This document shows positions 48,645 to 59,529 of a stretch of DNA of 64,000 nt, piece after piece. Made by a program: the position numbers and the translations under genes. Numbering within the stretch: position 1 is the first letter of the stretch; every line of letters begins with the position of its first letter. The DNA is from Schizochytrium sp. TIO01 (taxonomy: Eukaryota; Sar; Bigyra; Thraustochytrida; Thraustochytriidae). The stretch lies in assembly GCA_004764695.1 (NCBI GenBank), contig SMSO01000033.1, forward strand, positions 1,813,001 to 1,877,000. Reading direction: 5' to 3'. The notes below the pieces were generated by a model. That model was not told the origin of the DNA. It saw only the letters and a list, made by a program, of their open reading frames with translations, and searched no databases.

Positions 48645-51600
48645 TTAACTTGAACCTCCAGCAGAGGAGCAGTCGAGATTGTCACTGTAGGAATAAGTGA
48701 GGCCAATCTGAAAGCCAAAGTTCGACATGCATGTGGCCTCAACATTCTGGCTAGCAGGGCAGCCATTCTCAGAGTTATCAACGTCGCACTGCTGAAAGCG
48801 AATCGGGTTTGTGAAAAGGGGAAGATACTTGCTGCTAGTCGCAGGTAGCTGCAAAATTCCATCGCAAGGTAAGTAATTAGAAGGCATGAAAAAGACTTCC
48901 ACCCAGTCGGAACCATCGTAATATTGAACAGAAACTCCGTTGATGCACGCATCAACATCATCACGCATTCCGTATTCAGATGGAGAGCTAGCGCAGTAGC
49001 TTTGAACAGATGCTCTGTCTCCTGCTGATCCATAGTTCTCGACGATTGCATAGTAGCCCTCAGTTTCTGCAAGGTCCTCACAAGAACGAAGAAAATCTGC
49101 GTCAGAATCTGTAGGTTGTTTCATCGGAAGAAGAGCCGTACAAACAGCCCTTGTCCAAAGCTTTGCGGTTCGTGTAGCGCTAGACCTTTTAATGCTGTTC
49201 ACACATTTCTGAACAGTCTTAGGCTGGTTAGCAATCGTACACCAACGCTCAATACCCAAATCAATCTGATCGGGGGTACAAGCACCAGACCAAAACGCCT
49301 TACATGCGGAGTGCGCTGCATTCAAATTAGTTTCTTCACATTCTTCGGCATCAGTGTTCTGAGTGTAGCTTTGGCCATAAGCACGAAGATCCGCAGTTAC
49401 ACAGAATCCATCAGTGTTGTCTCGTGTAAGATCTGTATCGATCAAATGCTCAATGTTCAAGCGATAGCCACCAACAAAGTCTGAGGTGATGGCCTTTGAG
49501 TTTACGCACGTAACACGGAAGAAAATGCCCATGTCAGGCTCGTAAACTGCCCAAACCCTATCGTCGTTACCGTAACCATGCTCACCGGCATCTGTGAAAT
49601 TCAAGACCAGAGCCGTGGAAACATCTTCCCCAGAGACTGTGGTCCAACCAGGGTAGTCAACATCATCATCGTAGCACGCAAGTGGATCCAAACGATAAGA
49701 ACCACGCGGGGTAGTCAAAAGCATTTGATCCAAAATTGAGCGCTCTCCAGTATAAAAGCTGAGTTTGTAGGACGGATTGGCTACTTCGTAGAGAACCACC
49801 TCATTTTCACCAGATCTCTCGTAATCCGGAAGACAAGGAGAACCGTAAGCACCAATGTTACCACGATTGTTTCCAATAAGGTCACGCACGGTCTGGTTCC
49901 ACACGCAAGGGTTACCAGCATGATCAAGTAGATTTTCGCAAACATCTTGCTGAGAAAAGCATGAAGTGTCACGCGCATCACAAACGATAAGCTTCTCGCG
50001 CGTGCCGTTAAATGACTGTCCAAAAGGATCACCCCAAAGCGCACAGTTATCACAGCATACCTTGTCGTAAAAACCAGAGTCAGGAGCAGAAACATTCAAG
50101 GTCAGCATGCCTTGTACATTTCTTCGGTCAAGCTGGTTGCAGATGGAGCTCATAGAGTCATCGTCACTGTCACAAAACGGCGTGTTGATGACCAGTTCAC
50201 GGCACGACTGCGACTCCTGCTCCGGAAGATAGTTGTTTGTGAGGCAACACTCCTCACAGAATCCGACATAGTACTCCTCAGTGTCGCCAGATTGGCAAAC
50301 TTGGGGCGACTCAGTGGAGCCATAGTCACGAACACATGTGGAGCAGTCTTCTCCTGACAATTGACAGAGGACACCAGAGAAGGAAAGTTCTGCATCAATT
50401 GAGACAACCGGCTGGCATTCCGTTCCTTCATCTTTAACAAGGCAACGTGCTGCAAGACCACATTGACGCATACGGACTTGGTAAAGAAACAGCTCTGGGA
50501 ACTGTGCTCCGTTGGCCTCGATCGAAGCGTCAGAGCAAGGTGGAGATTCAGGTGGAAAGTACAAAACAGGCACCCAGGTTCCACTTTGGTTCACCTCTAC
50601 CACAAGTCCAGATGCGCACTCGAGATCCTCAGGAATTGTGGTAAACTCATCAATAGAGCTAACACAGCGCTCCTCAGCGGTCCAATCATGAGCAATCAGA
50701 CCTTCATAGTTTTGGGCCCAAATATACCATCCATTTTCCTCAAGACGGTTAAGGCACTCATCTACATAAGAATTCTGTGCAGAACCACCGTACGGGAGTT
50801 GCGAGTTCATTTGACAGGCGTAGCGATCCCAAGTTGTGGCTCGTTCGTCTTCTGTTCCAGTGCGGATATCAGACAAACAAGTAGCAACCATCTCTTCGTA
50901 GGAGTTGGCACCACTCGAGGCCTGAGTGTACTGAAGCTCCGCCTTTTCGCACCAATATTGCTGCCACCCATCGATGGTACGCGGGTAGCAAGTGTCATCA
51001 GTCAAAGCCTTGCAGGTGTTTGCAAGGTCAGGAAGGTTGCGCGATACGCACGTAAAGTGACCAAGAGTGTCGTCGGTGTTGGTTCCACTCTGCTGCTCAG
51101 TATCAATGACACCTGTGAAACAGTAGCCTTCACCTCCGGTGCGGCTTTGCGTATCAGTAACATTTTCGATGTCTAGGCGGGTGCGTGTAGCGCCAATAGC
51201 TTTGTTACAGATCACATCGGCGTAAATACCAAGGTCATCATCACCGATATGCCAGCGAATCTCCACACTGTTCGGGATAGTCACTGTCCACGAAGAAGGG
51301 ATCTCAGAAACATTACTCGGAAGCACCCATGCGTTCGCAGCATTAGCTGTGCCAACGTCACGGGGATCGTAATCAAAACATACCGATGAAGAGATGGAAT
51401 ACGGCTCAGAATATCCAGGTAAGGTGATCATGAAGTCTGTCTGAACACCACGCTCACCGATGAGAGTGGAAAGGCGCAAACCATCGTAATCGAGCATCAC
51501 GAGTTCCAGCTGGCCGCTAACGTTGTAATCGGCCTGGCAAGGCGACCCATCAGCCAAGTTGCTTTGCCACCAAGGGAAATTATCGTTGCCCTTGAGCCAT

Positions 51601-52106
51601 TTACAACGGTTACCTGCGTGATCGTATTGTTGCCTGCAAATATCCTGTTGTAACTCACATGAGGTCATGTTGCGAGCATCGCATTCAATCATCTGGTCGC
51701 GAGATCCATCGAAAGCTTCACATAGAGGATCGCCATAGCACTTGCACTTTTGACAGCAAGTCTCACCGGCAGCAGCGTAGGTCATGGCCACATCAAAGGT
51801 GACAGTGTGAGTTGAGTTGGGTTCAAAGTTATCACAACCCAAGTTGGGGTTTTCACAGTACGCACTTTCCAGAATTGATGTACGGCAGACGCCATCATCG
51901 ACCTGGATTGCAGAATCGCTAGGAAGAACATTACCACAACATCCAACGAGACTAGTGCCCATGGTGCCGCATCCTGCAAGGCCGGTTGCACCCCACAAAA
52001 GTACATCCTCGCCTGCACTACATGTGGTTGTAGATGAATCCTGGGCACCAGCTAGTAGCACGGCAGATGCTAGTATGGCAGCTTTTGCTACCGATGTAGC
52101 GACCAT
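48645..52106 (-). CDS. Secreted Cys-rich two-module protein, array copy 6 (vWD-like motif)
   Basis: An intact 1153 aa frame, the rightmost member of the array. A short signal peptide (about 22 residues, ending LAGAQ) precedes the first cysteines. Module 1 shows CCGNVL, TCCQKCKCYGDP, FDGSRDQ, ECDAR and DHAGNRCKW. Module 2 restarts with ALWGDPFGQSFNG, where FDG is replaced by FNG, near residue 691. The CCQKCKC segment groups it with copy 1 rather than with copies 3-5, so the array ends resemble each other more than they resemble the centre. The C-terminus is polar and ends SSAGGSS with no anchor. No further paralog lies to its right within the window. Confidence 0.9.
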   Translation of the reverse strand: MVATSVAKAAILASAVLLAGAQDSSTTTCSAGEDVLLWGATGLAGCGTMGTSLVGCCGNVLPSDSAIQVDDGVCRTSILESAYCENPNLGCDNFEPNSTHTVTFDVAMTYAAAGETCCQKCKCYGDPLCEAFDGSRDQMIECDARNMTSCELQQDICRQQYDHAGNRCKWLKGNDNFPWWQSNLADGSPCQADYNVSGQLELVMLDYDGLRLSTLIGERGVQTDFMITLPGYSEPYSISSSVCFDYDPRDVGTANAANAWVLPSNVSEIPSSWTVTIPNSVEIRWHIGDDDLGIYADVICNKAIGATRTRLDIENVTDTQSRTGGEGYCFTGVIDTEQQSGTNTDDTLGHFTCVSRNLPDLANTCKALTDDTCYPRTIDGWQQYWCEKAELQYTQASSGANSYEEMVATCLSDIRTGTEDERATTWDRYACQMNSQLPYGGSAQNSYVDECLNRLEENGWYIWAQNYEGLIAHDWTAEERCVSSIDEFTTIPEDLECASGLVVEVNQSGTWVPVLYFPPESPPCSDASIEANGAQFPELFLYQVRMRQCGLAARCLVKDEGTECQPVVSIDAELSFSGVLCQLSGEDCSTCVRDYGSTESPQVCQSGDTEEYYVGFCEECCLTNNYLPEQESQSCRELVINTPFCDSDDDSMSSICNQLDRRNVQGMLTLNVSAPDSGFYDKVCCDNCALWGDPFGQSFNGTREKLIVCDARDTSCFSQQDVCENLLDHAGNPCVWNQTVRDLIGNNRGNIGAYGSPCLPDYERSGENEVVLYEVANPSYKLSFYTGERSILDQMLLTTPRGSYRLDPLACYDDDVDYPGWTTVSGEDVSTALVLNFTDAGEHGYGNDDRVWAVYEPDMGIFFRVTCVNSKAITSDFVGGYRLNIEHLIDTDLTRDNTDGFCVTADLRAYGQSYTQNTDAEECEETNLNAAHSACKAFWSGACTPDQIDLGIERWCTIANQPKTVQKCVNSIKRSSATRTAKLWTRAVCTALLPMKQPTDSDADFLRSCEDLAETEGYYAIVENYGSAGDRASVQSYCASSPSEYGMRDDVDACINGVSVQYYDGSDWVEVFFMPSNYLPCDGILQLPATSSKYLPLFTNPIRFQQCDVDNSENGCPASQNVEATCMSNFGFQIGLTYSYSDNLDCSSAGGSS

Positions 52107-52194
52107 TTTGATGTCTTCGCAGCTGTCTGTTCAGTTGTTGTCAAGTGTCCAGGTTTAATCGTCAATTGTCAGTCTCATTCATCATTCAACACGG

Positions 52195-52206
52195 TACGTA
52201 TACGTA
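52195..52206. promoter_or_regulatory. TACGTATACGTA palindrome upstream of copy 6
   Basis: A perfect 12 bp palindrome 89-100 bp upstream of the copy 6 start. It contains TACGTA twice. The same hexamer lies at a similar distance before copies 3 and 4, which suggests a shared promoter word. Confidence 0.35.
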
Positions 52207-54471
52207 TGTACTTGTTTTTATAACGTTTAATGTGGATTGCATAACCTACCTTTAGCTACAATAGACTTGCTGCTGCTTTGAAGCGAAGCTGCAAAAGCAG
52301 TTTCGGGTTTGCTGACTTCGCCGCTGTGATTGATTGAACTTTGATATTTCCACGGTTCTAGTGATGATGTTTTAGTGCGCGGTTTCCTTCTAATTCCACC
52401 TCTGCTCATATGTTGTCAAACCTAGTATTTCATAGTATTAACCTATGTGCAAAAATACCAAGTGTGACTTTTAAGCGTTTGAGTTGGGCCTTACAAATCC
52501 TTAGTGCATTACTATATACGGCCACACTCTGGCGTGATGACTTCAAAAAACCATTGCAAGGCTAAAAGACAAATGGAGCAATCACCAACATGAAAAGGAA
52601 TCATCACGTCTTTTGAAGAAATCATTACAGTGTCAAGTCACTACTTCCGTCCATTGCACATTTCCCAGATACAAATGATCACGAGGAAAATAAATATAAA
52701 GATACAAGTTTTTACGTATAACATTTTCTTAATTAGAGAGAGCATTCATTACTTGAGAGTTTCTTTCTCCTTCACTTAAAAGCTTCAATATCCCTACCAA
52801 AATTATGAGACAGAGTCACGTCATAGCCCATCCAAAAGTGGAAGCCATTTGTTCATAGTTCATTTCTACCAAGAGCTAACTTTGGCTACTGATTAAATGT
52901 CCTTCCGAGCGTGTGACCACCTTCTTTACCGCCTCCATTGAACAAGAATACTTGAAAAGTACGCATCAAATATCAAATTAAAGTCCTGTACCTTGGCCCT
53001 TTACTGTTTGCTTATCGATATGACTGCCAACCGCCCAGGCCGCCTGGTAAAGACCCAAGCTGGTAATGGGCCAAATGATTAGACGCACGCAGTTCGTATG
53101 ATAAGAATTTCGAGGACAACGCGAGTGCAGCCACGGATATTCTCCACTGCGATCGCAGCAGTCTTGCTATAAAGAAAGTCAGTCATGCGCAAGTGCACAA
53201 GTAATCAGAATCATGCAGCCAGACCTGCAACTAACTCTTCGGAGCCCTCAGCCTCAGCAGCAGTGTTGGCAGTAGCGAGACTAGCCGGTTTGAGATCTGC
53301 GCTGCTCGAGTGTGGACACTTGATTGGCATGAATTGCATCGTGATCGCAACACCGCAAGCTTGCTCCGATGGGCTCGTGCATGATGGGCACGTCTCACGT
53401 CCATGAGCATGCACCTTTTTCTTTGTTGAAGAAGCGTTTTCAGCAGAACAAGAAACACATTGGTTTCCCTATCCGCAGAGGGCCAATCATAGGAGTAGTA
53501 GCAGCTAATCAGCATGCCCCATTCCCTTTCACTCCTTTTCTTTTAATTCGAATAATTTCCAGGTCTGATTGTGTCCATGGCGTTCGGATTGGGAAGTGTT
53601 TGGAGCAAGGCGATGAATGTCCTAGGTAGCAATTTGAGAAGGATCCACGTGAGGATGTCTTTGTTGGCTGCAAACCATGGAACTATAACTGCTACTTTAT
53701 TCTCATTTTACCTCTTTTGTTTTTTTCCGCTGATTTATTACCAGAAAGGTCTCCTCGCTGGTCATACTTCAAAATAAAATTACATAAAGAATTAATGGAA
53801 TATAAATATTTACTTATAATACATCAAAAAAGCTTTGGAGAAATGTGCGAGGGTCATATTGACCCAGCATTGTTTCATCTTTGGTTTCACTGTATTTGGA
53901 TACGCTACGCCTGCTCGTCTTTTTGTTTCTTCGAACTCCAGCGCGCCTCCAGCTGCTCTCTAGGCTATTCCTACACAAATCCCAGATCCTTCTTTCTCTG
54001 CGCTTGATTCACAATCAATCAACCAGGGTTCACCACAAAGTGAGAAGCTGCTCATTCCCTTTTTTTCTTCATTTTTAATTCTAAGATCCCAAAATAACAA
54101 AACAAAACAAAACAAAAAACATACAAACAAGCACACAAAAAGAATAAGAAAAGAATGAGAAAAGAACAAGGAAAGAACAAGAGGAATTCGGTTCGTTTCT
54201 AGGCTCCACCGCGGCCATCAATCCATTGCCATACATTGAAGTTCCTCGAAGTAGAGCTGCCGAGGATTTCATCAACAGACCTCCACTTTGCGATCTTGGG
54301 CGAGGCCTGGGAAGAGCTGAGCCGCGCTTCAGTGTCGTCTTCCAGCATCCGCCAATCGCTCCGCTCCTCTTCCCGCCGCTCCAAACCAACTGACCGATCG
54401 CAGTTTCCTTCGCACACAGAAGAACGACCGCCCTTCAGCTCTTGACAGGCCGCCCGAGAGAGCCCTGAAGA

Positions 54472-54613
54472 ACATACATACATACATACATACATACATA
54501 CATACATACATACATACATACATACATACATACATACATACATACATACATACATACATACATACATACATACATACATACATACATACATACATACATA
54601 CATACATACATAC
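54472..54613. repeat. (ACAT)n microsatellite, about 35 units
   Basis: An uninterrupted 142 bp tetranucleotide tract, the longest simple repeat in the window. On the minus strand it gives the repeated peptide MYVC in open frames; these are not genes. Confidence 0.98.
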
Positions 54614-54800
54614 GGCCCTCAGCCAATGGCCAAGCATGGCGCTAGATCCGCGCTTCGGCTCAAGCTCGCGTTGGCTCCTCAAGACAGGCCGCGAAGCTGG
54701 CTGCTCATACTGTTCAGCAAAAGCGCGAATGCACTGCGCCACGGAGCCAAGCAACTCCAGGGTCGCCTCTGCCAGTGAGTGAGGTTTCGTGGTGCCGAGT

Positions 54801-54840
54801 CTTCTTCTTCTTCTTCTTCTTCTTCTTCTTCTTCTTCTTC
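54801..54840. repeat. (CTT)13 microsatellite
   Basis: Forty bases of perfect CTT repeat, 190 bp from the ACAT tract. Confidence 0.97.
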
Positions 54841-57511
54841 ATGATGCAGAGGGTTCCTGCCGAGAGTGGATGGATGGACGGTATAGAAGTGACAGGCGAG
54901 GCGGGGCGGGGCGCCATCTTGTTGGTTGGCGAACCTGGCGAAGAACGTGGCGGTCCACCGACGATGGGCTCCTTCTTATTTAGTATGACCCTATGCTACA
55001 AAATATGCAGAAATCAGTATTATGCCTACCCTTGGGATTTAGTCTATTGTTCCATAAGAATTAAGGGTTTAATTATTTCCTGAAAATGAAGGGGGGTTCA
55101 GTTGGCGCTGGTATGGGTTCACGATTTCACTTTGACCTCTTGAGAGAATCTCTAGCTCAAGTATTGGCGCTCTCTACGAGGTGTGCAGAAAAATGAGATC
55201 CCCGTTCGTGCTTCTGTGCACGGAGGCTTTCTGGTGGACAAGTATAACTACTGCCGCGGCGTGTTCTCCAACCCCAGTGAGCCTCAAGGATATCCACCTT
55301 CATTTCTACAAGTTACACTTTTTTTTCTTCTGATTTTCTAGATTTTAAACTTTAAATTAAATACCTAGTCCTAAGTTACTACTTTTATGTTTTAAAATGT
55401 TATATTTTATTTTATTTATAAAAATAAATAAAAACGTCTAAACTTGAAATTTTTATCTATAAAAAGGACAGGATATATATTCTCACAAAGACATTCCAGC
55501 TTATTGCCGATACGACCTTCCCGGGATTACTCCACGCAGCCTGCCCCCACGCTCAGCAGCTTTCTCGAGCGCGGAGACCCTATCTTTCCTCGACGGATCT
55601 CAAAAAAAAAAAAAGGCCTAGCTTTAAAATGAAGCATCCCGTTGTAGTACGTACAGATTCAAACCTCTACTTAAAAAAACTGCGAAACATGTAATCGAAA
55701 ATTGACTTCATAAGTTGTAATGATAATTTATTAGAAATCTGTCGCATGTAAAACAGCACATTACTGAACTGTTTTGTATCATACCTAACTTCAGTGTGGC
55801 AAATCAAGATCAATTTTCGAAACATATACGTGAATTTCACGAGTTTGAGACTCGCAAAACATTCTGAAAATGAATAAGATATACTGCTGATATACTATAA
55901 ATATTTTGTTCACATTCTTCTGCTTGTATTCGTGTGACTTTATCCATTTTTTTAAGGTCTTGTCATAGTTGCGCTACTTATGAAATCTACTTTACTACCC
56001 AATGCTCTCTTATAACGTAACTAAGGACCTTGGAGTCATCATTGGGCTACTGTTTAGACTGTTAAAATTGTCAGATGCTACTTTACAGATAGGTATAGCA
56101 GGATAATAAATAATCTCGTACATTACCTCTCATAGTGACATTCTCGATCAGTCTGACTTCACTCGTGCACATCTTATGCAATCTTTCACTACTTTTATTT
56201 TGGAATTCTATTTTACATGGTGCAAATCATTTATCGAACTCACGAACCACAAATATGTGGCTTTTTCCAAAACAACAACCATCAGTAATCAAATGTAAGT
56301 CTATAGTTGCTTAAACCCCCACCCACCTCAGCAGCAGAACCCTTTCAGCGCATATAAATTATGAATGTATTCTGTCTCGTTCGAAACTCAATCGCCTGTT
56401 ATTATACGATTAAACTTCCAAAACACATTCGATCAGGAAAATTATGAAGCTATTATGAGTGTTGAAATCAGCAGCTAGTCCAAAGCTAAAACTTCACATA
56501 TTTTAGATCAACCAAACAGACTAAAAGTATAATGAAATTGTACCCCAAAGTTGAGTTCGCTTAAATCCTCGGGAGCTGGCAGATAAACTCTTTGCTTCAA
56601 TCTCTCATCAGAACAGTAGTTGGTGCATATAGAAGCTCGGCTTTGCCTTTGTTTGCAAAAAGAAATGCTCTATAAAACAAGTCAAGATTATGACCGTTTT
56701 CAACCAAACAATATTTTGACAGGCATATTCAACTTATATATACAGTGACATTCTATCTATATCTCATCTATCTTCCACTATTATCATCTTTTGAATGCGC
56801 GCGTAATCCATTCAATAGAAGTATCAATACGCCTGGATTTTCGATCTGAAAGTTTTACAGATTTTAATACATCATCGGCATATAGAAACTTTGAATACAG
56901 TAAGAACGATGTGCCAGTATAGTCCTATATGCTAGCTAGCTACCTGTTCAACTAGTGCAGCACTTCCAAAGGTCTCTGTTCGACTTTTCAACCAGCAAGG
57001 CACTGGCAAACGACTTATCTCAAGACAAGCTCCGTTGGACAATTTAATCAATTCTGTCTATACAAAACCGGAATTACAATTATCCCCAAATTCATTGGGT
57101 TCAATACATTAAATTACCTGCAGAGTGAAGCATATTTTAAAAAATTACGACGATTCTGTAAAATTGCTACTAACTAACTAAGTAGTTGGTACCTAGCAGA
57201 TTTCTATATTCATTAATCATTTATAACTTTTCTTTCTTTAATTATATTTATTATTGGCCTGAAATAAATTAACTTGATACTTCGAGTTGACCAGGTCGAA
57301 TTCTAGAAAACGCCATCATGCTCCATGTCTGCTAAAGGTATCAAGGATATAAAAGAAAAGAGACTAACTAGACCTACTAGTAATACCTACATCCTGTCAC
57401 GTAGGTAAATTTTGCATAGAGGGATGTTTTTGTACAGTCTAACAAAAACCGTTAAAATTTCTATAACTTATATTTCGATGTGCTTGTTTCATATTAATCA
57501 TATATTATACT

Positions 57512-57519
57512 TAGTTAGA
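57512..57519. repeat. Candidate left subterminal repeat of the IS607 element
   Basis: TAGTTAGA, 33 bp upstream of the tnpA start, is the inverse of TCTAACTA at 59559-59566 just after tnpB. IS607 recombinases bind short repeats near both ends, so this may be a binding site; eight bases is weak evidence. Confidence 0.25.
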
Positions 57520-57551
57520 TCTTTAATAAGAAGTGGAGGTTAGGTAAGAAA

Positions 57552-58250
57552 ATGGGGAGGCCGAGGAACCGACAAGCTCCAAACACTGCAAGTGGAGCAA
57601 ACCTCGAATACAAACCAGCAAAGTTCTTTCACCGGAAGTTTGGGGTCTCAGCAAGCGCCCTTCGGGGCTGGGCCGACGGCGGACGCGTGCGCTTCGCGCG
57701 CTTCCCCGGAGGCAAGCGCATCTATGCCAGCGACGATGTTGAGCGCATCTTTGATTGCGGTTCCACCGGCCGCGAGCAACGCAGCTCTGGATGTACCGTT
57801 ATCTACGCCAGAGTGTCCTCGGTCAAGCAAAAGGAGGACCTCGAACGCCAGGTTGGCGATCTCCAGCGCGCCTACCCAGATGCTTCCGCCGTCTACAAAG
57901 ACATCGGTAGCGGGGTCAATTTCAAACGCCAAGGTCTGTGCTCCCTACTGGACGCCTGTGACCGCGGCGGAATCGGCCAAGTTGTGGTCATGCACCGCTA
58001 CCGACTTGCGCGAATCGCAGTCGACCTCTTGGAACACCTTTTCGAAAGATAAAATGTCAAACTCGTGGTACACGGCCAAGATGCACATGCCGGAGACTCA
58101 GACACCTTCACCAAAGACCTCCTCGGAATCATCACCGTCTTTGTGGCATCGCATCACGGAAAACGAGCAGCGCAAAATAGACGGCGACGACGCAGCGAGG
58201 AAGAAGCGAGCTCGCACGAAGGCGCGCAAGACCACCAAGAAAGAATATGA
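57552..58250 (+). pseudogene. tnpA: IS607-type serine recombinase TnpA, interrupted by one in-frame UAA
   Basis: The first 166 codons hold a MerR-like helix-turn-helix (about residues 24-68, with GKRIYASDDVERIF). The serine recombinase domain follows, with catalytic Ser89 in YARVSS, DIGSGVNFKRQGL (about 117-129) and HRYRLAR (about 148-154), all IS607 hallmarks. A TAA at 58050-58052 ends this frame at LLEHLFER. The same frame stays open to 58250 and encodes the expected remainder, including DLLGIITVF (the IS607 DLLSIxTVF helix) and a basic tail. A single substitution from CAA, AAA or GAA explains the stop. Other genes here end in TAA, so a reassigned code is unlikely. The truncated product lacks the C-terminal helix, so it is probably inactive unless read through. 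The gene is markedly GC-rich. Confidence 0.85.
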
Positions 58251-59529
58251 CCTTGTCCGTGCCAGAAAGGTTAGGGTATACCCTACTAAAGATCAGCGTA
58301 CACAGTTGCTTAAATGGTTTGGTGTCACTAGAAGAGCCTACAATACTGGCGTTGCGTTTCACCGAGACATGGCGAAGGGCGAGGAAGAAGCCATCAAATT
58401 GCATCAAGAAGCGTGCATCAAAAAGGATCGTAAGACGAAGCAGGTTTTGGTAGATGAAGATGGGAATCCAAAAACACATCGGGCCCTTGGTGGAGAACTG
58501 AATGCCGTCCGATATAAAGAAAGACATGATCCTCCTAAATGGGTTGTCGAGGTCCCACAGGCTATCCGTGATTCCGGGATTCGGGATTTCTTCAAGGCTC
58601 TTAACTCGGGACGAGCCAAAAACGAAGAACTCGCTGCACAAAAGAAAGTTCACGAGCAATCTTTTTATAAGTTTCGGACCAAGCGTGACGAATCACAGAT
58701 TTTCGAAGTGAATGCACGTACCTGGAATGCGAAGAAATCAAAGACCTCCAACTTTCTAAAAGAATTCCGAATGCGTAAAGAAAAGTTCCCCGACCAGATT
58801 TCGAACGCCATGCGTGTGCAAATGAATCGCCTTGGGCATGTCTACTTCTGCTTCTTACGAGAAGAAAAAAAGCGTCCAATGGACCAGGCACCCAAGGGGC
58901 ACCATGGTGTCATTGCTCTAGACCCGGGTGTTCGCTCGTTTCAGACGATGTATGACGCCGATGGCCGCGCCATTGAATGGGGCACAGGGAAAGATTTTAG
59001 AACCATATTCTATCTCTGTCGCCGCGTTGATAAGATCCAAAGCAGCATTGATAAAAAGAAAACTGCATCCAGTGATAAAGACAATTTCAACACCCCCTTG
59101 AAGCGCGCCTTCTATCGCGCCCAACTCAAGATCAAGAACAAGATCACTGAGATTCACCGCAAGCTCGCGCTTTGGCTTTGTGAAAACTATCGTGTTATTC
59201 TCTTGCCTAAATTCGAAACCTCTAAGATGAGTAGGAGGATGGAGCGACGGATCTCCAAGAAGTCTGTTCGAATGATGTGTCGTTGGCGCCATTTTGGGTT
59301 CCGACAGGCTCTCATTCATAAGGCTGAGATGTTCCCGTGGTGCAAGCTTGTTCTTTGCCAAGAGAGCTACACTTCAAAAACATGCAATGAGTGCGGTACC
59401 CTCCACCATAACCTCGGGGCATCCAAGATTTTCCAATGCCCTAATCCCAAGTGCAACCATGTAGCAGACCGTGATGTCCATGCCGCAAGAGGCATCCTTT
59501 TACGCTACCTATCCAAGGACATGATTTAA
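58054..59529 (+). CDS. tnpB: Fanzor2 / IS607 TnpB-like RNA-guided RuvC endonuclease
   Basis: A 491 aa protein starting at ATG 58054, one base after the premature tnpA stop. The frame is open upstream to 57592, but that part only shadows tnpA. A basic N-terminal tail (RKKRARTKARKTTKK, nuclear-signal-like) precedes the TnpB start RKVRVYPTKDQ...WFGVTRRAYN. The RuvC site is complete: Asp290 in ALDPGVRSF, Glu388 in LPKFETSKM, Asp474 in DRDVHAARG. The zinc ribbon has Cys444, Cys447, Cys462 and Cys467. The family uses an RNA from the element's 3' end to guide DNA cleavage and support element retention. The length fits Fanzor2. No frame breaks or lost catalytic residues are seen, so the enzyme may be functional even though its recombinase partner is broken. 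Flanking hairpins after the stop are a candidate guide scaffold. Confidence 0.92.
   Translation: MSNSWYTAKMHMPETQTPSPKTSSESSPSLWHRITENEQRKIDGDDAARKKRARTKARKTTKKEYDLVRARKVRVYPTKDQRTQLLKWFGVTRRAYNTGVAFHRDMAKGEEEAIKLHQEACIKKDRKTKQVLVDEDGNPKTHRALGGELNAVRYKERHDPPKWVVEVPQAIRDSGIRDFFKALNSGRAKNEELAAQKKVHEQSFYKFRTKRDESQIFEVNARTWNAKKSKTSNFLKEFRMRKEKFPDQISNAMRVQMNRLGHVYFCFLREEKKRPMDQAPKGHHGVIALDPGVRSFQTMYDADGRAIEWGTGKDFRTIFYLCRRVDKIQSSIDKKKTASSDKDNFNTPLKRAFYRAQLKIKNKITEIHRKLALWLCENYRVILLPKFETSKMSRRMERRISKKSVRMMCRWRHFGFRQALIHKAEMFPWCKLVLCQESYTSKTCNECGTLHHNLGASKIFQCPNPKCNHVADRDVHAARGILLRYLSKDMI

Larger units (their letters stand above)
52107..57511. other. Intergenic between array copy 6 and the IS607 element; no gene recognised
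   Basis: This 5.4 kb stretch contains the promoter region of copy 6. The left part is mixed in composition, and from about 55.3 kb the sequence becomes strongly AT-rich. Open frames are either microsatellite translations (54.2-54.9 kb) or under 105 codons. No TE termini or RNA genes are recognised. Confidence 0.5.

Noticed and set aside
54199-54754. Open frames encoding long MYVC repeats
   Set aside because: They are translations of the (ACAT)n microsatellite; any frame through that tract is open.
57592-58053. An N-terminal extension of the nuclease by 154 residues
   Set aside because: This part overlaps the conserved tnpA domain in another frame and has no similarity to TnpB. The ATG at 58054 gives the family's usual length.
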